DNA of 54,107 nt from JAXHMM01 sp964528445 (GTDB lineage: Bacteria > Bacteroidota > Rhodothermia > Balneolales > Balneolaceae): positions 1 to 54,107 of the forward strand of contig CAZGSL010000015.1 in NCBI GenBank assembly GCA_964528445.1. The letters run 5' to 3'. This document shows positions 16,885 to 26,300 of this stretch, one piece after another. The notes beneath the pieces are model-generated. The model searched no databases, was not told where the DNA came from, and was given only the letters and a program-made list of their open reading frames with translations. The stretch's first letter is position 1; the number at the start of each line of letters is the position of its first letter. Both the position numbers and the translations under genes were made by a program.

Positions 16885-18105
16885 ATGAAACTTCTGTCCC
16901 GACTTTTGGTCCTTTCCCTAATTACGCTCGTGCTCTTTTCCTGCGGGGAAACCGACCAGCCGCTGCCTCAGCCGATGACCTCGCCGGCCGGACCGGCAAG
17001 TGAGCTGCCGAATCTCCATGCGAGCGCCGGGGGTGAAGTCTTTCTGAGCTGGGTGGAGCACCTCGGTTCCACCGACTCGGTTGCGCTGCGCCACGCCCGC
17101 CTGGAGTCCGGCGGATGGGGTGAGGGACGTACCATTGCGTCGGGTGACGACTGGTTCGTCAACTGGGCCGACTACCCCTCTGTGACGGGTACGGATGAGG
17201 GCGTGGTGGCCGCCCACTGGCTGCGAAAGATCCCGGGCGGCACCTACGCCTACGAAGTGAATATGAGCCTGCTTGGAGAAACCGAATGGAGTACCCCCGT
17301 CACACCGCACGACGACGGGACCGCCACCGAACATGGATTCGTCTCTCTCCTCCCCTGGAACGATGCATCCGTTCTCGCCATCTGGCTGGACGGCAGAAAT
17401 ACGGCCGACCGTGCTGATGATGAATATTTCGACCTTGAGAAGGCCATGACCCTGCGCTCGGCAGTGGTCGGAGAGGACGGCGTCAGCGAAGCGCACCAAA
17501 TCGACTCCGCTGTCTGCGACTGCTGCCAGACCGATTTGGCACGCCTGCCCGGCGGGGCCATAGCCGCTTACCGCGACCGGACATCCGGGGAGATTCGCGA
17601 CATTGCCGTCAGCCGTTACGTGGACGGAACATGGGAGGAGCCCCGGACGGTGCACGAAGACGGCTGGGAGATCGGCGGGTGTCCGGTCAACGGGCCGGCC
17701 ATTGCCTCCGCCGATTCAACGGTGGCGGTAGCCTGGTTTACCGGTGCGGACGACCAGAACCGGGTGAAGGCGGCGGTCTCCCGAGATGCCGGTGAAACGT
17801 TTGGCGCCCCGGTTGCCGTCGACTTGGGTGAGCCGACGGGCCGGGTGGACGTGGCCATCACCGGGAGCGGGCGGATCTACGTGAGCTGGATGGAGAGAGA
17901 GTCGGAAGCGGAGGCTTCGTTCATGGTTCGCGAAATCGGGGACAGGGGGCCGCTTGAACCCCTCTCCATTGCAGAAATGTCCTCGTCGCGCAGCAGCGGA
18001 TTTCCCAAAATGTCGTCGTCAGCTGATCGGTTGATATTCGCCTGGACCGATACCGGAGAAAACAGTCGCGTGCAGACCGCCGTGCTGAATACGGACTCCC
18101 GGTGA
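16885..18105 (+). CDS. BNR/sialidase-fold lipoprotein
   Basis: Exported lipoprotein (lipobox LFSC, Cys at residue 20) with a beta-propeller of Asp-box repeats; SRDAGETFGAP near residue 302 is the clearest. It contains a VCDCCQTDLA segment (about 210-219) followed by YRDRTSGEIRDIAVSR, a combination I recognise from a group of sialidase-like lipoproteins in Bacteroidota. Catalytic residues of true sialidases (Arg triad, Tyr) could not be assigned, so enzyme activity is open; binding or structural roles are possible. 406 residues. Single gene, convergent with the PlsC gene. Confidence 0.72.
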   Translation: MKLLSRLLVLSLITLVLFSCGETDQPLPQPMTSPAGPASELPNLHASAGGEVFLSWVEHLGSTDSVALRHARLESGGWGEGRTIASGDDWFVNWADYPSVTGTDEGVVAAHWLRKIPGGTYAYEVNMSLLGETEWSTPVTPHDDGTATEHGFVSLLPWNDASVLAIWLDGRNTADRADDEYFDLEKAMTLRSAVVGEDGVSEAHQIDSAVCDCCQTDLARLPGGAIAAYRDRTSGEIRDIAVSRYVDGTWEEPRTVHEDGWEIGGCPVNGPAIASADSTVAVAWFTGADDQNRVKAAVSRDAGETFGAPVAVDLGEPTGRVDVAITGSGRIYVSWMERESEAEASFMVREIGDRGPLEPLSIAEMSSSRSSGFPKMSSSADRLIFAWTDTGENSRVQTAVLNTDSR

Positions 18106-18136
18106 GCGAGAGGCGTCACGGGGGGCAGGCATGCAT

Positions 18137-18901
18137 TCAGAACGTGCTGTCCACTTCCTCGGGCTCCCGCCCCCTCCATTCGCATAACTGTTCGCGCATT
18201 CGTCCGCGCACCCGCTCCTTCAGTTCCTCTACCTGCCCGCTCTCTGCATCCATGCCGCTGGTACGTACCGGGTCCAGCACCTTCAACCGAATGTTCCGGG
18301 CCTTCCCGAATTTCCAGCTTCTTTTGGGCAGGCAGTTCTGGGTACCGTCAATGACCAGGGGCAGCACCGGTACCCGGCACCGGATGGCAAGTTCAAACGC
18401 CCCCCTCTTAAAGCTGTGCAAACGGCCGTCCGGCGACCGGGTTCCCTCCGGGAATAAGATGACCGAGCACCGGTTCTCCAGGTAGTGCTTTGCCCGTCCG
18501 AGCGTGGCGATTCCGCTGCCAGCCGAACGGCGTTCTACCGGGATATCCCCGGCCATCTTCATCATCCATCCCACAAAGGGTACGGAGAAAAGCTGTTTCT
18601 TCGCCACCCATTTCATATCCCACGGCAGATTGGATATAAGCGGTATGTCGGCCTGGGAAAGGTGATTGCATACCATTACAAACGGGGCCCGGTCATTCAC
18701 ATCCGTCCTGCCGGTAATCCTGATCTGCCAGTTGGGATTAATCCGCGAAATCGCCCGGCCCAGACGCCGAAACATCCGGCCGGTTTGGTACCGGGCGGGA
18801 TCGCGGTCTGTCAGTCTGCGCATTGCCAGGAGGGGAAACCAGCAGATAACCAACACACCCGCAGCGGCCCATATGACGGCCGATTTGAGCCCGTCCGCCA
18901 T
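18137..18901 (-). CDS. plsC: 1-acyl-sn-glycerol-3-phosphate acyltransferase (PlsC)
   Basis: Acylates lysophosphatidic acid to phosphatidic acid at the inner membrane. One N-terminal membrane helix (residues 6-27), HX4D motif in NHLSQAD (His80, Asp85), the acyl-acceptor motif FPEGTRSPDG and the third block VPVLPLVIDG are all present. 254 residues, normal length. It starts 6 bp after the end of the DEAD-box helicase gene, so the two are probably co-transcribed although functionally unrelated. More typical of general phospholipid synthesis than the copy next to olsB. Confidence 0.88.
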   Translation of the reverse strand: MADGLKSAVIWAAAGVLVICWFPLLAMRRLTDRDPARYQTGRMFRRLGRAISRINPNWQIRITGRTDVNDRAPFVMVCNHLSQADIPLISNLPWDMKWVAKKQLFSVPFVGWMMKMAGDIPVERRSAGSGIATLGRAKHYLENRCSVILFPEGTRSPDGRLHSFKRGAFELAIRCRVPVLPLVIDGTQNCLPKRSWKFGKARNIRLKVLDPVRTSGMDAESGQVEELKERVRGRMREQLCEWRGREPEEVDSTF

Positions 18902-18907
18902 GCAACT

Positions 18908-20542
18908 TCAGGATTTAATTTTAGGGATCATGCTTTTGATAATACCCCAGACGCCCTTCGACGGCTTTCTTGCCTTGCGGTTACGGCCAACCGCTTTCTC
19001 CACGATCTCCGGCTGCATCCGGGCCTCATACTCCCGTTCCCTCTTTGTAACCTCACGCCCGGCCTCCGTTCTGCCGCCCGGCTCTGCGGAGGGACTTTTT
19101 TCCGGGGATCCGGCGGAGCGATCGTCCGCCGACCCGGACTTCTCCTTCTTCTTCTGGTCTGATTTCGTCTGCTCTCTGTGGGTCGGTTCTTCCTGTTTCT
19201 TATCCTGATTTTTATCCTTTTCCTTTTCTTTCTCCTTCTCCTGCTTCTTTTTCTGATCCTTTTTCCGGCCGCTTTCCTGTCCGTTGCCGCTCTCCTTCGG
19301 CGTTGGACGTTCCGGGAGCTCATCCCGGTTCACCGTTCTCTTCTCCGGCTTGCTCTCTTTCTCCTTCGTTGATTGTTCGGGGGAGTCCTTCTGCCTGCCG
19401 TTGGATTCTTCTCCCTTCCCGGCCAGGACCTCGTCGGTATTTTTATAGATGGTCAGCTGATCCGCAACCACCTTCTTTATGTCCTCGAAATACTTCTTGT
19501 CGCGATTGGTCACGAAGGTCACGGCCGTTCCCGTCTTGTCGTAGCGGCCGGTCCGCCCCACCCTGTGAATGTAGTCGTCGGTCGTGTTGGGAACGTCGTA
19601 GTTGATGATGATGGAGACGTTGTCGATGTCAATGCCCCGCGAGAGCACGTCGGTGGCCACCATGACCGGAAATTGCTTGTTCTTGAACTTCAGAAGCGCG
19701 TCGTTCCGCTCCTCCTGGCTGCGATCCCCGTGCATGCTGATGGCGGGAATATCCCGCTTTTTGAGGGTCCGCTCCAGCTCGTCGGTCCCCCTCTTGGTAG
19801 CTGTGAAAATGATGGCCGTCTCCCACTGCAGGGCATCAAAAAGGTGTTCGATCAGTTTCAGCTTCTCCTTGGGATGGACGTAGTACGCCCGCTGGTCCAC
19901 GGAATCGACCGGCTTGGAGATCTCGAACTTGACCTGTTTGGGATCTTTTTTCATCACCTTGTCCACCACCTCCATAACTTCCCCCTCCATGGTAGCGGAA
20001 AAGAGCATAGTCTGGCGCTCTTTCGGCAGACTGTTGACAATGCTGGTTACGTCCGGCATAAAACCCATATCCAGCATGCGATCGGCCTCGTCAATGACCA
20101 GATACTTCAACTGGCTGAAATCGATGCCCGTGACGTTCATCTGGTCCAGCAGCCGCCCGGGCGTGGCCACGATGATATCCACGTTGGCCCGGATGGACTT
20201 GGCCTGTGCGGCGAAATCGCTGCCCCCGATAATGGTGGCGGAGGTGACCGGCGTATGGTAGCCGAGGGCGAAAATCTGTTCGTCAATCTGCTGGGCCAGT
20301 TCCCTGGTCGGGGACAGAATAAGGGCCTGGGTATAATCACCCGGATTGTTCATAATCATCTGCAGGAGCGGAATGACAAAAGCACCGGTTTTACCGGTAC
20401 CGGTCTGTGCGGCGCCTATGACGTCATGGCCCTCCAGAATCAGGGGAATGCACTCTTTCTGGATGGGGGTGGGACTTTCGTATTTCAAATCGCTCAGCCC
20501 CATCCCGAGCTCTTCGCTCAGGTCAAACTTCTCGAAACTCAA
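18908..20542 (-). CDS. DEAD-box RNA helicase with long charged C-terminal tail
   Basis: ATP-dependent RNA unwinding in ribosome assembly or cold adaptation. All helicase motifs are visible: Q motif (SPTPIQ), AQTGTGKT at about 44-51, PTRELAQQ, DEADRMLDMGF, SAT and HRVGRTGR. The core ends near residue 370. The last 170 residues are a low-complexity tail of Lys, Glu, Gln and Asp ending in a short basic amphipathic helix (GIIKSMIPKIKS). Such tails bind RNA in RhlE/CsdA-like enzymes, but the lysine-glutamate repeats here are unusually dense. A minus-strand TATATTTG box at 20582-20589 may be its promoter. It is followed by plsC. Confidence 0.93.
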   Translation of the reverse strand: MSFEKFDLSEELGMGLSDLKYESPTPIQKECIPLILEGHDVIGAAQTGTGKTGAFVIPLLQMIMNNPGDYTQALILSPTRELAQQIDEQIFALGYHTPVTSATIIGGSDFAAQAKSIRANVDIIVATPGRLLDQMNVTGIDFSQLKYLVIDEADRMLDMGFMPDVTSIVNSLPKERQTMLFSATMEGEVMEVVDKVMKKDPKQVKFEISKPVDSVDQRAYYVHPKEKLKLIEHLFDALQWETAIIFTATKRGTDELERTLKKRDIPAISMHGDRSQEERNDALLKFKNKQFPVMVATDVLSRGIDIDNVSIIINYDVPNTTDDYIHRVGRTGRYDKTGTAVTFVTNRDKKYFEDIKKVVADQLTIYKNTDEVLAGKGEESNGRQKDSPEQSTKEKESKPEKRTVNRDELPERPTPKESGNGQESGRKKDQKKKQEKEKEKEKDKNQDKKQEEPTHREQTKSDQKKKEKSGSADDRSAGSPEKSPSAEPGGRTEAGREVTKREREYEARMQPEIVEKAVGRNRKARKPSKGVWGIIKSMIPKIKS

Positions 20543-20581
20543 TGTGGTAAGGCTTTATTGAATTCAATGTTCTTCGGAGTT

Positions 20582-20589
20582 CAAATATA
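20582..20589 (-). promoter_or_regulatory. TAnnTTTG (-7) box for the DEAD-box helicase gene
   Basis: Reads TATATTTG on the minus strand, 40 bp before the helicase start codon. Exact match to the Bacteroidota -7 consensus; no convincing -33 element was found. Confidence 0.35.
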
Positions 20590-20668
20590 GCATAGATTCC
20601 GCTAAGAAACGATTATTTATCGAGGGTTCGCTCCCTCCTCGTCGCATTATTTTTTTTACCTGCAAAAA

Positions 20669-21451
20669 ATGGATACTTTCCCGCCTGAATCAACCTCCAT
20701 GAACTCCATCCACATGTCTTTTATGAATACCCACAATCTATCTGCACTGTGTCTGGCGACGATGTTCGCCCTCCTGTTTCAAGCCTGCGATTCCGGTTCA
20801 ACCGGCAGCGGGACCGCTCCCGAACTGGATTCGCGAATGGACAGCGTGAGCTACGGGATCGGGTATGTCTACGGCGAAAATATGAACAGCCAGGGAATGA
20901 CCGACCTGGATCTGGAAATGATGAAACGGGGAATTGAAGATGCCCTGGGCGGAACCGAGTCTCCCCTCTCACAGACGCAGATGCAGATGCTGCTCTCCCG
21001 ATACCAGATGGAGGCCCAGCAGCGCGCGCAGCAGCAGCAACAGCAGGAAGGTCAACAGAACCTTCAGAAAGGCGAGGATTTCCTTGCGCAGAACAGCCAG
21101 AGAGACAGTGTGTCGGTAACCGACAGTGGACTTCAGTACCAGGTCCTGGAGCAGGGAGACGGCATCTCGCCAGATCCCTCCGACTCCGTCCGCGTACATT
21201 ACCAGGGAGAGCTGCTGGACGGCACCGTATTTGACAGCTCCTACCAGCGGGGCGAGCCGGCCACTTTTCAACTGAGCGGTGTTATCCAGGGATGGATCGA
21301 AGGCGTACAGCTGATGCAGGAAGGCGCCCATTACCGCTTCTGGATTCCGGCAGACCTGGGATACGGACAGAATCCCCCCCAGGGAAGCCCCATTGGACCG
21401 AACCAGACCTTGGTCTTTGAGGTGGAGCTCCTGGAAGTCGTCGAAACTTGA
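20669..21451 (+). CDS. FKBP-type peptidyl-prolyl isomerase, Mip-like lipoprotein
   Basis: Folding helper of the periplasm. An FKBP_N dimerisation region (about residues 50-150, with a Gln-rich helix around 110-130) precedes the FKBP domain (about 160-258): VRVHYQGELLDGTVFDSSYQRG, FQLSGVIQGWIEG, and YGQNPPQGSPIGPNQTLVFEVEL, with the usual aromatic pocket. LLFQAC looks like a lipobox. The upstream starts at 20669, 20699 and 20714 leave a long N-terminus; the ATG at 20723 (MNTHNLSALC) gives a more normal signal peptide, though its n-region lacks basic residues. No start has a good ribosome site. Convergent with recD, 6 bp apart. Confidence 0.9.
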   Translation: MDTFPPESTSMNSIHMSFMNTHNLSALCLATMFALLFQACDSGSTGSGTAPELDSRMDSVSYGIGYVYGENMNSQGMTDLDLEMMKRGIEDALGGTESPLSQTQMQMLLSRYQMEAQQRAQQQQQQEGQQNLQKGEDFLAQNSQRDSVSVTDSGLQYQVLEQGDGISPDPSDSVRVHYQGELLDGTVFDSSYQRGEPATFQLSGVIQGWIEGVQLMQEGAHYRFWIPADLGYGQNPPQGSPIGPNQTLVFEVELLEVVET

Positions 21452-21457
21452 GACCGG

Positions 21458-23305
21458 CTAGGCGGACCAGAGCCGCTCTTTCAGCCCCGAACTGCGTCGA
21501 ATACTGCGACCGATGGCCTGCCTCAGGATGTCGGGTGTGCCGAGGACGCGGAAGTTCTTTCGCGCCCGGGTGACCGCCGTGTAGACCAGCTCCCTGCTGA
21601 GCACGGGGGATGCCTGCCTGGGAAGCAGAAGCACAATTTCGTCGAACTCGGAGCCCTGGCTCTTGTGGACGGTGATGGCGTAAGCGGTTTCCCACGATGG
21701 GAGCCTCGAGGGCGAATAGTCCCGAATTTCCCCTTCCTTCTGGAACCAGACTCGCAGGTCACCCCTTTCATTCGGGAGACAGATCCCGATGTCCCCGTTA
21801 TGCAGATTCAGCAGATGGTCGTTTCGGGTTATCATGACGGGTTTGCCGGCATAAAAGGTGTCGTACCTGCTGATCCTGCCCTGGAGGGACAATTGGTACT
21901 CGATCGTGCGATTAAGCTGTACGGTGCCGAGCGGACCCCGGCGGTGAGGAGAGAGCAGTCGCGTGCGCCGGTATGCCTGGAAAACCGTGGCGGGTTCCCC
22001 GCTTTCGAGGGCCCGGTCCAGATAGACAGAGGCCCGGCGGCCCAGCCCCCGCCGATATTCGTCCGTATCACCGAAATCTCGGATGCCGATATCGGGAAAC
22101 TCCCGGGATTCCAGGATTTCGAGCGCTTTCTCCGCGTTTCCCGCGTTGACCTGTTCCGAAAAAGCGGCTATGCCGCTGTGGGGGGAGAAGCGAAAATTGT
22201 GGCGCAAAAGAACAATCTGGTCGGTCATAGAGACTTCTTCGCCGCCTTCTCCCTCCTTCGGAAGTTCGAGACCGCATTCTTTTAGAAGGCTTCTCATGCT
22301 TCCCGAGAAACGGGGGTTCTCCCCTCCGCCGCATACATCTCCCAGTACCGACCCCGCTTCGACCGAGGCGAGCTGGTCGCGGTCTCCCAGCAGGATCAGC
22401 CGTGTTCCGGGTTCCAGCGCCTCTGTCAGGCGATACATCAGGGTCTGGTCGACCATGGATGCCTCGTCCACAATCACGACATCTGCCGGCAGGGGATGAT
22501 CCCGGTTGTAGACGAATGTTGCCGAATGACGTCTGGCACCCAGCAGGCGGTGAAGAGTTACGGCCTCCGACGGAAGTCTCTCCCGGATCTCCTCCGGACA
22601 GTTTAGCGTCTCCCGGGCTCCCCTGACCGACTCCTTCAGCCGGGCGGCCGCTTTTCCGGTCGGGGCCGCCAGCGCAATTTGCAACTCCTCTCCCCTGGCT
22701 GCAGACTGTTCCAGCAGGAGGGCCATCAGCCGTACCACCGTTGCCGTTTTCCCCGTACCGGGTCCGCCGCTGATCACGGTAAAATAATTCAAAATCCCCA
22801 GGGCAGCTCCCACACGCTGCCAGTCGATCCCCTTCCCGGTAAAATCCGGGAAGAGCCGGCGAAGCCCCTCATCCAGCAGCGATTGGTCCACCTCTTCCAC
22901 CCGGCGACCGCACCGCTGCAGGATCACGCCGGCAAGAGATGCCTCCTGGGTATGGAGCCGATGAAGGTAAAGCCGGTCGCCTGGATCGAGGATCAGGGGA
23001 CAAAATTCGCCGGGTGATCCGACCACCGGGCTCTCCCGGAGCGCCTCTTTCCATTCCTCCAGGCCGGGAATGCGGTATGCTTCTCCCCCTGCCTCCTCCG
23101 CAAGGAATCGGTCTCCCGCCCAACGCTCGAGTTCCAGGCAGACATCCCCTTCCCGATAGGTGCGACTGAGCAGCGCGGCCGTCCGCCATACCACCGCGGG
23201 GAGATCGGGATGGCGACCGAGAAGGTAGCGGACCAGTTCCAGGTCGATCTCCCGGTAGCCGCTCGCCCTTCCCTCCGACAGGAACTTCTCGATTCGATCC
23301 CTCAT
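21458..23305 (-). CDS. recD: Exodeoxyribonuclease V alpha subunit (RecD)
   Basis: The fast 5'-3' helicase of RecBCD, which repairs double-strand breaks by end resection. Walker A GGPGTGKT (residues 180-187), the DEAS motif (VIVDEASMVD), GDRDQLASVEAGSVLGD and the C-terminal UvrD-like block AYAITVHKSQGSEFDEI are intact. The N-terminal domain that contacts RecC is present. 615 residues, normal. The ATG overlaps the recB stop by 4 bp, so translation is coupled. Last gene of the recC-recB-recD operon. Confidence 0.95.
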   Translation of the reverse strand: MRDRIEKFLSEGRASGYREIDLELVRYLLGRHPDLPAVVWRTAALLSRTYREGDVCLELERWAGDRFLAEEAGGEAYRIPGLEEWKEALRESPVVGSPGEFCPLILDPGDRLYLHRLHTQEASLAGVILQRCGRRVEEVDQSLLDEGLRRLFPDFTGKGIDWQRVGAALGILNYFTVISGGPGTGKTATVVRLMALLLEQSAARGEELQIALAAPTGKAAARLKESVRGARETLNCPEEIRERLPSEAVTLHRLLGARRHSATFVYNRDHPLPADVVIVDEASMVDQTLMYRLTEALEPGTRLILLGDRDQLASVEAGSVLGDVCGGGENPRFSGSMRSLLKECGLELPKEGEGGEEVSMTDQIVLLRHNFRFSPHSGIAAFSEQVNAGNAEKALEILESREFPDIGIRDFGDTDEYRRGLGRRASVYLDRALESGEPATVFQAYRRTRLLSPHRRGPLGTVQLNRTIEYQLSLQGRISRYDTFYAGKPVMITRNDHLLNLHNGDIGICLPNERGDLRVWFQKEGEIRDYSPSRLPSWETAYAITVHKSQGSEFDEIVLLLPRQASPVLSRELVYTAVTRARKNFRVLGTPDILRQAIGRSIRRSSGLKERLWSA

Positions 23306-26300
23306 GGCGTTCCCCCTTCCAGGTATGCGTTCAATGCCTTTACGGTACCCTCCGACGGCCGATCGTAAAAAATACCCTCCTGCCCCTCAGGATTCAGTCC
23401 CCTGAGGAAAAGGTACCAGACTCCTCCGAAATGGCTCTCGTAGCGGTAGTCCGGCAGGCGGTCGTCCAGGTACCGGTGCAGAGCCACCGTGTAGAGGTGA
23501 TACTGCAGGTCGTACAGTGCCGATCGCACCTCCTCCCTAAGAGCACCCTCCCCGTAATCCTCCACCGTTCCCCCCAAGTGGTTTGATTTGTAGTCAAGCA
23601 GGTAATACCTCTCTTCGTGGCAAACCGTCAGATCGATGAATCCCCTCATGAATCCTTCCCGGACGCCCTCCCCTCCCGGGGCGGACTCCCCGTCCCGTAT
23701 CTGCTCCAGGAGAGCACCGCTCTCCGCCCTGCCGGTGCGGAAATGGAACTCCATTTCAGGCAGGTACGATCCCCTCTCCAATTCCCCGAGCCGCAGCGGA
23801 CGCCGGCCGTTTCCCGGCACTTTCAGCTCCCGGCTCATGACGGTATCCACCATCCGGTTTACCACATCCCTCCAGCGCAGGCCGATGCCGAAAGCTTTAA
23901 GTTCCCGCCTGACCACCTCTTCTGCCTCTTCAGGGTAACGGGAGCGTTCTGGAGCCAGGATCTTCTCGAAGATGTTGTGCAGGCAGGTCCCCGGCCGGGG
24001 TCCCCTCGGAAAATCGAAAATGGAAGCTTCCCCCGGGACGGGTTCCTCCCCGGATTGCTCCTCTTCCTCCCCGAAAAGGTACTCAAAACCGGGTTCCTCC
24101 TCCGTCCGGTGACTCCCGGCCAGTGAGGAGAAGCTCGAAATCCGGAAAGCCTGCTGCGGTTTCTTCCCGGTAAACCGTCGTGCGGATCCCAGTGCAGGGC
24201 GCTCCTCTGCCGTTTCCGGCTTAGCGCCCTTCCCGCTTCCAGTCCCCGCGATATCGATAAGGCCCGGGGAGCCCTCCCTGAGAATCCGCAACGTCCTCAC
24301 GGGGTCCCCGGGCCGGTATTCCAGGCCCGATTCGGATCCTGTAATCTGTTCCTCCAGAAGGGCTTTGACGCGAGGAACCTCCTGCAGCAGCAGTCCGAGG
24401 GGCGAAAATTCCGATCTGCTGGCACCAATCCAGGTAACGCAGCAGCGCTGGCGGGCACGGGTCATGGCCACATACGCCAGCCGAACGCTTTCGGCCAGGT
24501 TCTCCCATTCGCTCCGGAAACGCCTTGCCTGGCGTCCTTCGCCGCTGCTCCCTCCAAGGTCCAGGCAGGCCTGCCCCCTATTTCCATCGCCGCGGTGAAA
24601 CAGCAGGGGCTCTCCCCCTTCCCCGAACTCTGGTCCGCGCCAGAGATACGGGCAGAATACGACAGGATACTCCAGTCCCTTGCTTCGATGCATGGTGACG
24701 ATCTGTATCAGTGCTTCGTCGCTTTCGAGCCGAATCAGCTCCTCTTCCCGCTCGGAAGAAGCTTCGCTGCGCCTCCGCGCCATCCATTTCAGCAGATTGC
24801 GGCTCCCGCGGTGATTCGCCCGCTCCTCCTCCTGCAGTAGCTCTCCCAGGTGCGTCAGGTTGGTTACCCTTCGCTCTCCGTGCTCTCTCTTCATCAGCTG
24901 CCCGTCCATACCGGCCTCAAGCAACATGGTCCGGAAGAGGTAGCCGAAACCCCGGCTGCCCCACAATTCGCTCCAGCGCCGGAAGCGGTCCAGTTCCTCC
25001 AGCCATTTCCGCTCATCCTCCTGCAGCTCCAGCAAGTCACCCGCCCCGTAATGAAACAGCCGGGTCGAGAGCGCAGCCCTGACGAGAGACTCGCTGCCGG
25101 GATTGGCCACTGCGCGAAGAACCTGCTGAAGTTCGGCCGCCTCCTCGGTATCAAACACGCTGCGCCGGCTGAACTCCACGCTGTGAATGTTATGCGAATC
25201 CAGCGCCTCCGCCACCCGCTGCGCCTGCCGGTGCGTATACACCAGCACGGCAATGTCCCCTGCCCGCACCTCCCTCTCCCCGATGGCCGCGTCCCCGTCG
25301 GAAAGCAGCCGGGCGATCTCCCCCGCGGCATCTTCGGCCGCCACCTGGTCAGCCTCTCCCTTGGTGAGGGATTCCTCTCCCGCCGGCAGGCGAAACTGCA
25401 TCGGGGGAGGCGTGTCGCCGTCCACGGCAAAGCGGACATACTCTTCCTCCCCTCTGCCGGGATTCGCCCCCACAAAGCCTATATCATCGAGTATAAAGGG
25501 GTGTTCCTGGCGCCCGAAAATACGATTCACCGCCCCGATCAGTTCGGGTACGGAACGATAATTGTGTTCCAGCCGGAACCGGTGTTCCTCATCTATCGAA
25601 CGTTTGGCCGCGAGGTAGGTAAATACGTCCGCTCCCCTGAATCCGTATATGGACTGTTTGGGATCGCCGATAAGAAAGAGTCCCGTATCCTCGCTCTCTT
25701 CGCCGTAAATTAAACTAAATATATCGTATTGCACGGGGTCGGTATCCTGGAACTCATCCACCAGCGCATAGCGGTAACGCGACCGCAGGGTACGGGAGAG
25801 GGCGTTCCCCCTATCGGGATGCTGCAGGGCATCCCGGACCTTCAACAGCATGTCGTCGTAGGCGTAGACCCCGAGTTCCTCCTTTCGCTTTTCCATCTCC
25901 CGGAGCAGGTAGCCGTAGGCCCTTTTTCTGAAAAGAACCGGAAAATCCTTCAGCCGGTCCGCCAGCTCCGTATAGCGCTCGGCCCGGTCAAAAAACGGGT
26001 GCTGCGGGGCGGGTCCCTCTTCCCCTTTTCTCAGGCTGTCGTCCAGTACCGACTGTGAAAATTTATCCATGCGCTCAAAATAGTCGATGGGCGGTACCGG
26101 GGAGGAGAGGAATCCCTCCATTTTCCGCAGCCAGCCCTCCACCCACGACTCGCGATAATTGCTGAGCGGATCGCTGTGCATCAATCCGCGAATTTCCTGT
26201 GTATGTTTCTCCCACAAGTGCCTCATTTCCAGGAAAACCTCATACAGTTTGTCCAGGGTGCCTTCCGGGAGGGACGGAGTCGCTTCGGGCAGCAGCTCCA

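Noticed and set aside
19373..20590. 405-codon plus-strand frame opposite the DEAD-box helicase
   Set aside because: Mirrors the helicase core; all conserved motifs lie on the minus strand.
20621..20657. Hairpin (GAGGG/CCCTC) with a later run of eight T before the FKBP gene
   Set aside because: The stem is only 5 bp, the T-run is 12 bp away, and no plus-strand gene ends upstream, so it is not a convincing terminator.
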